NCBI GenBank assembly: GCA_034509495.1 | Contig: CM067524.1 | Location: 17,258,498 to 17,322,497, forward strand | DNA from: Acestrorhynchus altus | Taxonomy: Eukaryota; Chordata; Actinopteri; Characiformes; Acestrorhynchidae | Direction: 5' to 3' | DNA: 64,000 nt | Shown: in pieces, positions 33,940-45,706 of the stretch | Numbering within the stretch: position 1 is the stretch's first letter | How the letters are laid out: the number at the start of each line of letters is the position of its first letter | The notes under the pieces: model-generated | Told to the model about the DNA's origin: nothing | Seen by the model: the letters and a program-made list of their open reading frames with translations, nothing else | Database searches by the model: none | Translations under genes and position numbers: made by a program

Positions 33940-34740
33940 TCTAAAAGTGAAAAACAGAACAGAAAGTTTCTTGTGGTGTTATTGTCAAGATCAGTAAACA
34001 AGGCAGATGCTTGTGGAAACCAAACAACAAATGTTCTTTCTTTTTAAAAGGGCAATCTAAGAAAGAGGTCATTAAACAGGCAAAGGTCAACAATGCAATA
34101 AGATACATGGGCAAACCAAAAGTCAAAAGAAGAAAACAGTCCAGGGTCAAAACCAGATAGAGAAAATTCATAGAATAATCCAGAGCCGACAACAAGAAGG
34201 ACAGAAACAAGTTCCACTTATAAAGTTCCTTTCTAGATAAGCAAGGACGCTTTACAATCAAACTCAGCACTCATCAAACACACACCGCTGAGAAGCGGTG
34301 GCCAATCGCTCTACCAGAAACAACTGACCTCCGGGAGGACTGCACCAAGCACAGCCTGCCAATCTGTATCTGGACATACAGACATACATTCACATTCATT
34401 CACAAAATGGGGGAAACTAAAGTCCCCAGAGGAAACCCACACAGACAGAGGGAGAACATGGAAACTCCACCCAGATAGGGCAGCGTACCCAAGACCCAGG
34501 CAATGGAGGGCAAACCTGCCAACCACCAAATCACCGTGCTGCTAAAAGATAATGCTCAGTATAGAACTGAAAACAAACAGAACAGGTATAAATACACAGG
34601 GCATGATTACAGGTTGAAACAATTAGATTTCTAATTGTTTGTGATTGGTTTGTTTAGAACTCTGATTGTAATGTGTTTGTTGAATCCTGGAAGTCGGTGT
34701 TCGCAGACTGGTTAGATACAAAGGGAGAGCCAATTAGTGT
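33940..34740. repeat. T-poor dispersed repeat, copy 3, split by an insertion
   Basis: The left half (about 33940-34203) has GTCAAAAGAAGAAAACAGTC and CAGGGTCAAAACCAGATAGA. The right half (about 34546-34740) resumes with GAACAGGTATAAATACACAG. A different repeat sits between them. Outer limits are approximate. Confidence 0.5.
34204..34545 (+). repeat. Dispersed fish repeat inserted in the T-poor element
   Basis: Starts TTCCACTTATAAAGTTCCTT, continues with AAGGACGCTTTACAATC, GAGAAGCGGTGGCCAATCGC, CAGAGGAAACCCACACAGAC and GGGAGAACATGGAAACTCC, and ends CACCGTGCTGCT. The tail matches 12903-12963. It looks like a complete copy nested in the older repeat. Confidence 0.7.
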
Positions 34741-35570
34741 GATATGTATATTAAAATATATAACATGACAATACAAATTGAAAGATGTCATTTTAAGGTG
34801 TTTTGAGAAACATTTCAGTATTACTTAGGGCCAGGACCAATGTTTACTCTTAGCAACATTAGGATTCAAGCTTTTGACCTCTTAAGAATAGGTCAAAACC
34901 TATTGTAATGATACATTACTCAAGATATGCACCAAAAGGTGTATGATGCCATCAGTTATCATGACTGAAATTGTAATTCTTTCCATTTAAATTTGTGTTG
35001 AGGCATCAGAGGTTAAAAAGACTACTGGTAAGATTGTTCTTACAGCATCAGCAAGCTTTCTACATATGGACAGTAGGATCCTAGAAGTTAGAAAGCTTGT
35101 GGCAACACAAACAAACCCGATTTCATTATGCTTTTGTTTTCTTTCCCCTTTTGTCTGCTTTATCAGCAGTCTTTGGGAATCACTGGAAGGTACTGAAATG
35201 CAGAATCATCGAGAACGTAACACCTTTCCTTCTGTCACATCCTGCTCTCTACCTTTTTTGTACTTTTTACTGGCCAATCACCTGGGGAGGGAGCAGTATC
35301 TGGAACTGTGACTGGGCCCCTGGTGTCTAATGGGATGCCAAAGCTGCAGTTGGGCATTTGCATCATTTAATAACAGGAGGCTGGTAGCACAGCTGCCCCT
35401 CATCTGTCACTGGTGTGATTTGTGCCCTTTTACACCACAAATTTATGCCATGAAATGCATAAATAGCTCAAACGAGCACTGCATTAATGAGGGTCTTTAA
35501 AAGTGGAATATGGAAGTTTGTACTGCCCCATGATACACATGGTAACAAATTTGGTTACGTAAAGCAGAGA
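34741..35570. other. Non-coding stretch; 35290-35510 balanced in composition
   Basis: No exon is supported. 35290-35510 (for example GGCTGGTAGCACAGCTGCCC) is unique-looking and could be a conserved element. Confidence 0.4.
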
Positions 35571-35571
35571 A

Positions 35572-35893
35572 ATACACTATATGTCCAAATGTTTGTGGAC
35601 ACCCCTTGAAATAGGAAAGCATTCAACTGCTCAAAGTTGCACCCATTGCTGACAGATGTACACACAAAGCCAGTCTAGCCCTTGTGGAGAAGAACTGCCA
35701 ATATTATACTGTCTGGAGCAGATATACATGAATGTATTGGCTGAATATTTTGGAATGATCGTCCAACATCCCCCACTAAAGTTCTTGTCACTGAACGCAA
35801 TCAAATCCTCACAGCAATGGTCAAAAACGTACTAGAAAAAAGAACAATGAAAGGTGTGTGTCCCAATACTTTTGTCCATATAGTGTACAGTAT
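35572..35893 (+). mobile_element. Complete non-autonomous Tc1-like copy (about 320 bp)
   Basis: The left end is ACACTATATGTCCAAATGTT with TGTGGACACC; the right end is GGTGTGTGTCCCAATACTTT with TGTCCATATAGTGT, an inverted copy. The interior keeps AATCAAATCCTCACAGCAAT, also present in the copy at 44080-44570. It derives from the C-terminal coding end of a Tc1-like element on this strand. Confidence 0.85.
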
Positions 35894-36915
35894 TTGGTTG
35901 CTTTTTAAAAAGGGAAACATTTCTGAAAGCAATAACTACAGGCACATAGATGTACACACACATTCAGAGATGACAAATGTCTTTCCCTTCTCTCTTTAAA
36001 CTCTATTTTTCTTTTTTGCTCCAGAATGATTTGAGGAAGTGAGATGCTTAATTATTTAAAGTGATCCATTACAGCAGGAGGGCACTAACATGCATACAAC
36101 AGGATAAATCTAATATTCACCCCATCGTGTGTCAGGTTTAGACTTTATTCTTTTGGAAATCCCTCTCCGTCAAGTCGTGTTAGTCAGGAAACAGACAGTG
36201 GTGAGCTGAATTCTAAGTAGGTGATATATCTCCACATGTAGAGTGGGAATGTATTGTGACATCTTGTATGCAATGAGCCACCAACACTTTCCTAAATTGT
36301 TTCTTAATTTACTTTGTACTTCACAAACTCCAGAGAAATGTCGCACACACCAACAGAGAGTACCTAGTCTGACCAGTGTGTTATGATTCTGTGATTGTTG
36401 AATTAATTGAAAATAGGCATTCCTTGTAGATATTTCTAAGCTAATCTAAATGGTAATTTTTTTCTTCTTGTCAGTTGTACAAAACAGAGTAAATAGTCAA
36501 AAAAAACTGCACTGCTGTAATTGCACAGTAACATTGAGATACATACCTGATCCATGCAGTGATTTATCAGTCTACTCATGATTTAGCAGAGCACAATACC
36601 ATTCAGATGAATATCTATTGAGCAGCCTGAATTATTATACTTGTTACTGTTGTTCATGGAGTACAGATTTGATCATTTGCAAAATTTTTTACTGAGCTAG
36701 AAGATGACCTTGGACATGCTGCACAGTCTAGTTCACCATTACCAGCAAGGCTGCTATCACCTCACTGTTTCATCCTGCAGTTCTTCTGGCTCAGCCTGAC
36801 TTTCTAGTCCACTCTCAATGCCAGTCAGAATGGAGAAATCCTCCCCCATTATATATCTGAATATCTGACCAGTTTTTTTGAATCCGACAGCATTGCTAGA
36901 GTGGACCCCATATGG
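35894..36915. other. AT-rich DNA with one local duplication arm
   Basis: 36557-36589 recurs at 37560-37592 with one mismatch. Otherwise nothing is recognised. Confidence 0.5.
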
Positions 36916-36950
36916 TTATATATATATATACCAATATATATATATACCAA

Positions 36951-37001
<51 letters not shown>
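36916..37001. repeat. (TA)n microsatellite, interrupted
   Basis: AT units broken by two ACCAA words, then about 20 uninterrupted units. Confidence 0.95.
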
Positions 37002-37003
<2 letters not shown>

Positions 37004-38007
37004 CATGAACTGTTGTGCTTAGGTTAGCTAGCTACTGTAGCTACATAGTTCTCATCGGGTTTGTTGGACTTTCTTGAACATTATCAGTTCCTTTTTAGCA
37101 AAGCCAAATAATATTTCATATTTTTAACTACTTCTTATAGTGTGCATTTTGCCACAATGTTTGTGCTGTTAATTTTTTTTAATTGTTCAATTAATTTAGT
37201 TTCTCATTAAAATTGCCATTATTTTGCCATACTCAAATAGATTTTTCTTCCTCTATTCAGCTTGGTTTCTTTCTTGATTTCTCCATTATTTTTATTTTTT
37301 ATTATACAATATATGATTATATATGAAAATCTTTTAAGCTACATCTCAAACACCAGTGTTCTGTGAATGTTTATGTTTTTTTTCCTGTTGAGTTGTTCTT
37401 AATCACTGCAGAAAATACTGTATATTTATATGTTAAATATATGAGGGATTTTATGCAACATACTTAAATTATTGCCTTGAGTGGGTAAAAATCTTCCCTT
37501 AAACTTATACTTAAGCAAAAAACTTACCTACATTTTATGCAACCAGGCACTGATCAGCACAGTGATTTATCAGTCTACTCATGCTTTAGCAGGATGATTT
37601 TTATTGAGTCCTTCTGCCAGGCTTGTTGCTACATATCATGCATCAAGGATACATTAGTGAATAACAAGCTTTAGCAAAGTTTCTTTTAAAGGTTGTATGC
37701 TTTAGTGATTTCATTGAGTAAGTACACTAAACATTTATGTGCTCTTGTTCTTTAGATCTTAATTGCGGCACCATACTATGTTTCCCTAAAATTGTCTTTG
37801 TTCTACATTCCGTCTTCATGGTCTAACAGCTTAAATTCTCTGTGGTATGGAAATCTTTCCCTCTCTATCAGAGAGACCGAAGGCCACCCTGGGGAAGAAG
37901 GATGGCACATGTGAACAGATCATATTTGATTAGGGTGGCAGCTTTTAAAAGATGCCTGTGGTGCCTCCATAGAAACAAACAGTGGTTTGGACTCCCCAGG
38001 GAAGACT

Positions 38008-38010
<3 letters not shown>
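37002..38010. other. AT-rich DNA with the second duplication arm
   Basis: 37560-37592 is the partner of 36557-36589. No exon or element end is visible. Confidence 0.5.

Positions 38011-38068
<58 letters not shown>
38011..38068. repeat. (CT)n microsatellite
   Basis: About 29 uninterrupted CT units. Confidence 0.97.
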
Positions 38069-38071
<3 letters not shown>

Positions 38072-39439
38072 GCTCCCTGAGGGAAGTTATTTTATCTTCT
38101 GCTGCCACTAACTTTGGGGTTTACACAATTTGCCTGCCGACTCATTGTTCTTCTTTGTTATATGGAAGGAGTAGTATTTTATAGGTTTCCTCTGTGTGGA
38201 AAAAACAACAAGGGAGAAAAGAGTGGAGCTGCTGTATGAAAATGACTTCATCTGGTATTCAGTAGGGATAGCTTTTTAATTTTTATAACAGCCTCACAAT
38301 ATAAACTCCCTGCCACTCACTGCTCACTGCAAATTTACATATAAAGTGTCTGATAAGCATATTTATGTGTAGCTCATGTGAGTTTGCACATTATGATGCT
38401 AAACATAAAAGAGGAGAAATGTGAGCGATGTGTTCTGGATATCTTCTTTTTTTAAAAAAGAGGGAAAATGTTAATGTTTGGCACAGGGATATGGGGAAGA
38501 AAGGAGAAGAGTTGGAGTAGGGAGGAAGGGAGCAATTGAATGAATGCACACAGGAGATCCGTCTCTGCATTGTCAGGAGGATTTACGGTGCAGGTGTGGA
38601 GCCATCAATCACGAGAGTGTGCACCAAAGACAATGTTGTGTCTTGCTGCCATTTGTACGGCTGTCCACACAAATTGATCCTTAACAAGGCGGCTCTCCTC
38701 CCCTCCCAAAGGGCGACTAGCCTGCTATCAGGCCCATGAGCGCAGTGTTTGTTTACCCTAACATCAGAGAGAAATTAAATGCGACACTTTACAAATGGGT
38801 GCTTGCAGCAAACCAAAAAGAAGGACAGTATCAGACATTAAGCTACCAAAATCTGCTTTTTCAAACATGAATGTACAGTCAATTTGATTGATGAGTGTAA
38901 TTATTAATTTCTTGCGCATTTAAAAAAAAAAATTGTTTAGTCTGAATGTGGTGATGAGAGTATGACACATTTTGAAGACAGTGAAATGGTACCACATGAG
39001 TTTACGTTTTTAATTATCTGATAGGCTGATTGAAATCACTTTATTAAAATTAAGGTCAATGTTTTGTTTGCAAATGTGCACCACACCCTGGAAAATGAGC
39101 TTGAACAGTGATGGGAATTCAGAGAACATTTGGGCTGAGTTTCTTGGCAACTTTGGTGTTGGAAGACAGCCCCAAACCCCCATTTCTTAATTGAGAAATA
39201 GAAGAAGGTAGTGGATGTGAAATTGGATTTATTATGAGTGCACCAAAAGGAAAATGTTTGGTTGGAACTGAAACTGAACATTGAACATGCTATATTGCCA
39301 GTTTTTATTCATTTAGCCACTTTTTTCACCATTACATAAATAAAATGGCCTAAATATATATTTTGTCTTGCTTTTCATACACAGTTAACATGTTAACAAG
39401 GGTGCCACTCTCTGTAAAGTTTGTGATTTCATTGTGTCA
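38069..39439. other. Non-coding stretch with a strong candidate conserved block at 38480-38780
   Basis: 38480-38780 is non-repetitive, with CpG and balanced composition (for example AGGAGATCCGTCTCTGCATT, GAGCCATCAATCACGAGAGT). A 67-codon frame crosses it but has no protein-like pattern. The rest is AT-rich. Confidence 0.35.
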
Positions 39440-39775
39440 TCACAACTTATTAAGTCTTTTCACTTTTTCTCTGGACAGAGGATGGAAAGGAGCCTGAACA
39501 CTACAAAACAAACTGGACTATGTGCAACAAAGTGCAATAATAATGTGCAATACCTCTCCTACTGGACTTTTCATTTAATCTTTATATTAAAAAATCACTA
39601 TTTTTTCTATATTTTTATATTATTATTCCCATTTTCTCTGTTTATACTGTAATGATGCTGCTGCGCGAATCTTAATTTCCCTGAGGGAACCCTCCCAAAG
39701 GGGTTTGCCTCTCTGCCTGCCTGCGTGCCTGCTTCCCTACCTACTTACCTACGTACCTGTCTATCTATATACACA
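39440..39775 (+). repeat. LINE-like 3' tail
   Basis: Words GTGCAATAATAATGTGCAAT, CTACTGGACTTTTCATTTAA and CTTAATTTCCCTGAGGGAAC are followed by a degenerate CCTGCCTACCTATCTA tail. This is the layout of the 3' end of non-LTR retrotransposons and dependent SINEs in fish. No reverse transcriptase remains. Confidence 0.65.
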
Positions 39776-42404
39776 ATAGCATTACATCAGTGAGGTTTGT
39801 CAACACTTTGAAACACACAACACATCAGCAAAAATAATCAAATATCAAAGGTTAAACACCGTACTGTAATTTCAGTGAGTTGTAGTTTTATGTAACATAA
39901 TAAGGAGCAGTAGATAAAAGCTTAACGGCTTTAAAAAGATCTGTGACGCATTTAAAATTTCCTTCCATTATCCCATGTAGATCTTGTTAATTCCAGCTAG
40001 TTAAATCAGACAAGTCCATTTCCTGAAACAGGATGATCAAAAAGTGGTTTCTTTGCCAAAGAATTAAGCTCTGATTATGACCCTGATTGGTGTAGCTAAT
40101 GCCCAAAAGCTTCATTCTAACTGGGTCTTTTTAACATTTAAATTAACATTATCATTTTATCTCTAGAAGGAAAATCAAAGCAAGGGGAACATTTACTCTC
40201 ATTTCAGAGTGACCAGGAATGTGAACGTGACAGAAATACAATCAGTGTTTTAGTGGATATATGAGAGGTACAGTATGAGGGGCGATGATTAACTGCTCAT
40301 TAGTAATACTTTTAGAAAGCCATATTACGTCTTCTTGCATTAACTTTAAGTGTTAATCAATATTTCGTACTTATAGACCTCACACATTACATTGTAAATC
40401 ATTAACTTTTTCCCCATTAAGTGTTATGAGTCTTGACATATTCAGCGCATTGAAAGAGCATAATGGATAGATGGTGGTGTAATGCTAACTTGCTTGCTTG
40501 AAAGACTGCTGGACCTGAAACGCATCCTCTACAGCAAAGCGGTAATAAATGATTTTATAGTAATTGACTGATTATTTGATTGGATTTTTTATCTTTTATT
40601 ATTTGAAGCTTGCCAGCAGTGTTACCTACAGTGTTACCCAGTGAATTTGTCTGTATTTTTTTTTTTTTTACCCCAAAGGAAAGATGTTTATATTTCAGTT
40701 CTACAAATATTACATTACTATTCCTTTTCCAGTGTGGTTATATTTTTGAATCACTAAAGGAAATAATTGTCTACTCAGCATATCTCATATTTAGACCCAG
40801 AGGAATATTTCATTCATGTCTCAGGAGATTTATTTATGATCTTATGTACAAATTCTACTTCTACTTGTAACAGTTCATTCATTAAAATCTTGTTATCGTT
40901 CATTCTGTTTCTCTCTGTTTCAAGCATAATTGTTTTTCTTTTTTTATGTGAGTTGATTCTTCTCATGTGTCCAAAATAAGAGAGCTTTTTTATGGTTATC
41001 TGGGCTACTTATGAGAGATGTGGTTTTATTTGAATAAGGATCAAAAGGATATTGCCTTTTATTCTTAGGGAATAAGAATAATATGTCCCAAATTAAATAA
41101 TAATTCACAGCTTAAAACCTGACAATGCTCTTTAGTCCTGACAGAGAAATGGTTGAGTTCATATTGAGACCTTTTGTAAGTAAGCACAAAAGTGAGGCTT
41201 TCTGAGATCTGTAGTAAAACTTGAGGAGACATGATATTTCTGAGGTCTTTATGTCAGCAGACACATTTGAGACTTATCCTAAAGTGTTGTTTGTCTTTCC
41301 TTCATTAAAAACTCCAGTTTTAATGAGTTTTGTGATTTAAGGCCTTGTTTCACTGCAGCATTTCAGTAACAGTTTAAGTGAAACTAAAGTCATTGCGAGT
41401 CAGTGATAAGCAAACAATGAAACGAGTTCTCACAAAGACAGCTTGTTTCAGCGATGCTGCTCTAGTAACTTAAAGGAACACGATATTGCGGTATTGTTAT
41501 TGTAATGTCATCGAAACTCCGCGTCTGTCTGAATGAGGTTTGATCACCCTGCGTTGTTGTAGAATCTGCCTTGGTTGTCCTTGCCTTCTCGAAAACAGGA
41601 TTGTGGCTGAAAGGCATTGAGTCTTTTCAGTCAACACAAGTTAAGTGCCATGCCATTCCTTCCTGTATGTGTTGAGAGAAAGATGAGATATAGTTCTTTT
41701 GGAGCACAGTGCTGTGTCTAACATAAAACAATAGCTGACAAGCGGACAAGATGACAGCAGTACAGCCATCAGTAAATACAATAAATCTACAGACAATAAA
41801 CTAGACAGTGCAGTATACAATACCCTCAGGCTGTACCCTACGCAGGATTTTGTCAGTTGACTCAGATTTGGCTGTTCAGTAGGAATATTTGGCTAGTCAT
41901 TCTTGGCAATCAGAAGATCCGCTGTCATGGGTGTCAGTGAAGATACTGACCACTTAAACAAAGTAAACAAAGAAGATACTGACCAACAAAGTAAACGAAA
42001 GAAGATATTTTACACATTTTTGAACATTTAAAAAGCAATAAAAGATGCAAGTGATACAAGAGTTGAATTGTGGCTTGTTGGCTTTGCTGACGTAAACATT
42101 TGGGCTACCATATGGATTTGTTAGAATAGCAAGACTGACATCATGACATCACACATGTATTTCTGTTTAAATCAGTGACCTTCCTTTTTCACTTTAATCG
42201 CTGTGTGATTACACTGACTCTGCTCAGATCGTTGCAGAACAGCCACCAAACTGCGCAATGTACCTGCTGATTTACCATGTTTAGCATGGTTGAATTCTTG
42301 AATACAGAATTTACATTTTGCTTTAAGCTTGCCCATGAAAAGTTTGAAATTCTACCATACTTTGAGCACAAGTATTAGTACACATACACCTACAGATGCT
42401 CCAA
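39776..42404. other. Long AT-rich stretch, no gene recognised
   Basis: A small tandem duplication GAAGATACTGACCA at about 41940-42010. 40130-40460 and 41380-41700 are somewhat more complex than the rest. No exon. Confidence 0.5.
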
Positions 42405-42790
42405 TTTTGAATTCATATGCATTAATATGGAGTTGACAACTATAACAGCTTCCATTGTGAGGTCAGACACTGATGTTGGATGAAAGAGCTTGGCTTGCAA
42501 TCTCTGTTCTAGTCTATACCAAATGTGTTTGATGGGGTTGAGGTCAGGGCTCTGGGTAGGCTACTGAGCTTTTTCCACACTAAACTCATCCAACCTTGCC
42601 TTGATGGATCTTGATTGGGACACAGTCATGCTAGAACAGAAAAGGGTCTTCCCCAAACTGTTTCCACAAAATTGGAAGCACACTGTTGTCCAAAATCCAT
42701 GTTATGAAAAGCATTAAGGTTTCCCTAAGGGACCTAGACACAACCCCATAACATCATCCTTCTCCACCAACCTTTACAGAGTTATTTATA
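42405..42790 (-). mobile_element. Tc1-like element fragment, transposase C-terminal part antisense
   Basis: Contains CATTAATATGGAGTTGACAA, CAGACACTGATGTTGGATGA, GTTTGATGGGGTTGAGGTCA, CAGTCATGCTAGAACAGAAA and GGTCTTCCCCAAACTG. Together these are the antisense of the C-terminal half of a very common fish Tc1-like transposase. Frames are broken. The element is truncated at both ends, though the left boundary lies close to the usual start of the family. Confidence 0.8.
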
Positions 42791-44079
42791 AACAGAGGCT
42801 AATCTTCCACGCTCACTTTTGAGTTGTAAAAGGTAAAACTGACCGTTTTGACAACATGCTGCGCTGCCCCCTACAAACCAATCAGTGTCAAGAATAGGGA
42901 GACATAGCCCAGGTAGGTGATGCTGACAGGATGTAGTAATGGTCTTTACAAAAAATACAAACCTTGGTTCAGACATTTGGTCTTTCAGGTTTGAAAATGC
43001 CCTGTAAATCGAATATGATCATTAGAGCTTTGCTGTAAGGGCCTATGTGTGACGTTAATATCAGGTTCTTATGAGGTTCTCCATCAGGTTCCCCAAATCA
43101 CTGTGAAGAATATATTTGTTTACTAAACTGATATGGGTTTTGGCAGTTGGACTCTCACATCAGTCATAAATAATATTTGGAGGCAGTAGATCTCTCGATC
43201 TTTGATTAAACAATCGGTGTGTTAACCCATCCACTTCACTTAACTCATTTCCATTCACTTAGTCAGTATGCAAATGTAAGTACCTTCCATCATTAACTGT
43301 TTAATTAACACCCAATTGTTGGAGAATACTCTGGATGGCACTGTGATTCATTTTACACAAACTACTCTACAGAGTGACTGCTATTGCTCCCAGAAATGTA
43401 AGTGTGTGACAAGCCTTCTCTTAGCCACATATCTCTTCTATTCCTGGATCTATCTTCCACCTCAGCCTAAAATAAAGTTTGATATGGCCTTTAATATCAA
43501 AGCAGGCCCCGAGGCTTGAAAGGCACCCATGTTTCGCACTTCCATTCGGCCACATTATCTCCGGGTATTAGCTTTCCATAGACTTGCATTCAAAAGCAAT
43601 ATGAAATAATAAAGCCGCTCACTTACTGCCACAGAAAAGATATAATTTTCTTTAAGTGGAAACCTAAAGTGGGTGTGCTGAGGATCTGTGAGGAACAGAC
43701 AGCTTTACTGTGTGGACAAGACAGCAGAACCAGTGAACTGAAGAGGAGTGCTAGAAATTCAGCTAATTGGATACTAGAAACTGGCTGAGACCTTTTGTTA
43801 TTGTTTGTTGTTTTGAAGCATCCCTTGCTATGTTAAAACATCAACACAAGAAAATTACGTAAATCAGTTCAGTAATTAAGTGAAGTCTAATAATGTTGGC
43901 CTGCTTGTTTAACAAACAAGCAAATGCTTCGCTGCAATATGCTCCGTTTTTAAACATGTGTCCAGTTTGAAAAGCTGCAAATATACTCAAACCTTAGTTT
44001 ACTTTTCCAGAGAGAACGTGTAGAAGGATGGGGAAAATATTAATCTTCTATCCATTATCTATTCCAGTTGATTTTTCTT
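42791..44079. other. Non-coding stretch, no gene recognised
   Basis: 43500-43640 (for example TCCATTCGGCCACATTATCT) is balanced in composition. The rest is ordinary AT-rich sequence. Confidence 0.45.
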
Positions 44080-44570
44080 GACATCCATTCAGCTATTTTA
44101 AGTTGCAGTCATTGCTGACACAGATGTGCAAATGCACACAGCTTGAGCCGTACTGCCATTAGAATAAAATAGCTGTAGAGAAATACTGCCAATAGAATAG
44201 GACCCTCTGGAGCAGATACCTATGATCCTATTTACATCTTGCCTAATGCCAGGCATGGGCTAGAGGGTTTAAAGCCCTCAGCATTGAACTGTGAAGCAGT
44301 GGATCTGGATTGACGACACTTTAACCAATACTTTTAGGATGAGTTGAGTTGTGGATGAGGAGGGGTGGTTATCATCCAACCTCACTATCCCTTTTTTCAT
44401 TGAATGCAATCAAATCCTCACAGCAATTCTAATCTAAATCTAATATAGGGCCTTACCTAGACAGGAGAGACAAAATCAGGAAACTCTCTTTTTTAAAGTA
44501 CCCTTGATGAGAAAAAAAATAAATGAGCTGCTGTCCCAGTACTTTTGTCCAGAGTGTAGACTGTAGATTG
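44080..44570 (+). mobile_element. Non-autonomous Tc1-like copy, same family as 35572-35893
   Basis: Shares TTAAGTTGCAGTCATTGCTG, ATGCAATCAAATCCTCACAG and the right end GTCCCAGTACTTTTGTCC with the 35.6-kb copy. It shares GCCTAATGCCAGGCATGGGC in inverse orientation with the 21.3-kb copy. The left end is degraded (CTTGACATCCATTC). Confidence 0.75.
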
Positions 44571-45569
44571 CACTTCAGAAGTTCACATTTCAAAATTAAA
44601 ATGTTTTAAATTATTGATTTATTTAAAAAACAATATTTTTTTAGCTTTGAAATACTGTAGGATGAAATGTGCCCAAAGTGGCCTAAATATAGAACCAATC
44701 CATTAATAGAAATGCCCCACCTTTCAGAAATACTGTGTTTGGGAATACTGTGTAATACTGTAATAATATGTAATACTGTGTTCTCTACATGTGATTTCGA
44801 CTATTTTTTAGTTTTAATAACATCATTTAACAAGGTTTTTTAATCACAAAACATTTTTAAACACAACACAATTGTTTCCCAAATGGAGTAAAAGGACTTC
44901 TGTTTTCATAGACCAGATGCTTTGTGGTAGCAATTGAGTGTGATATCATATCATTTTCTCTAGGAGAAGCTGAAGACTCAAGAATTACACTGCTCATAAT
45001 TAACACCATGGGTAATTTCTATCACAAAGACGGGCATGCATAATGCACAACCAGGTCCCCCCAGCCAAGTGTCAGCTTCACAGCTTTACTTGTAAATCTA
45101 AGCAAATGAAGGATGACACACATTTGACCCCACCCTAAATACTATAATACGTTTAAACTGTTCACACACTGTACTCACTGACACACAGCCTATATGAACT
45201 CTTGTTTTCATTGTTTGCTTTGATCATTCATATATGAAAGCACTGATTGTCTGATTTTTTTAATAGCTAACACATGCTGATACCTGGCTTTCAGACTAAT
45301 ATGACCCATCTGTGTTGCTGCTTTTGTAATTGTGATCTAGTTACTTCAAAGGTCTTTTTCATCTGGGGCTTCTATTATTGCTAAATTTCAAGTTCAGAGT
45401 AATTTCTCACATACAGAGTCACACACGATACAACTAATAGTGAAATGCTCAGATAATTGTCCCTTTCATTGTCACATGAAACAATAAGGATAAAAACCAA
45501 GGAAAGAATGTATGAAATATGACTATCAATTGTGTTGAATTCTGCAAATAATTTGATAAAGATAGTGTT
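44571..45569. other. AT-rich DNA, nothing recognised
   Basis: No feature I can support. Confidence 0.5.
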
Positions 45570-45706
45570 TGTGTGCATGTGTGCGCCCTACGATGGATTA
45601 GCGCCTTGTCTAGGGTTGTTTCCCGCCCTGCCGGCTGGCCACCGGCTCACCCGTGACCCTATTCAGGAATAAGCGGTTCAGAAAATGGATGAATGGATGG
45701 ATGGAT
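45570..45706 (+). repeat. Dispersed repeat tail ending in (ATGG)n
   Basis: GCGCCCTACGATGGATTAGC, GGTTGTTTCCCGCCC, CACCCGTGACCCTATTCAGG, AAGCGGTTCAGAAAATGGAT and ATGGATGGATGG form the well-known 3' tail of a dispersed fish retroposon. Confidence 0.75.

Noticed and set aside
28244..38184. Arg-Glu and Ser-Leu repeat frames at 28.4 and 38.0 kb
   Set aside because: Translations of CT microsatellites.
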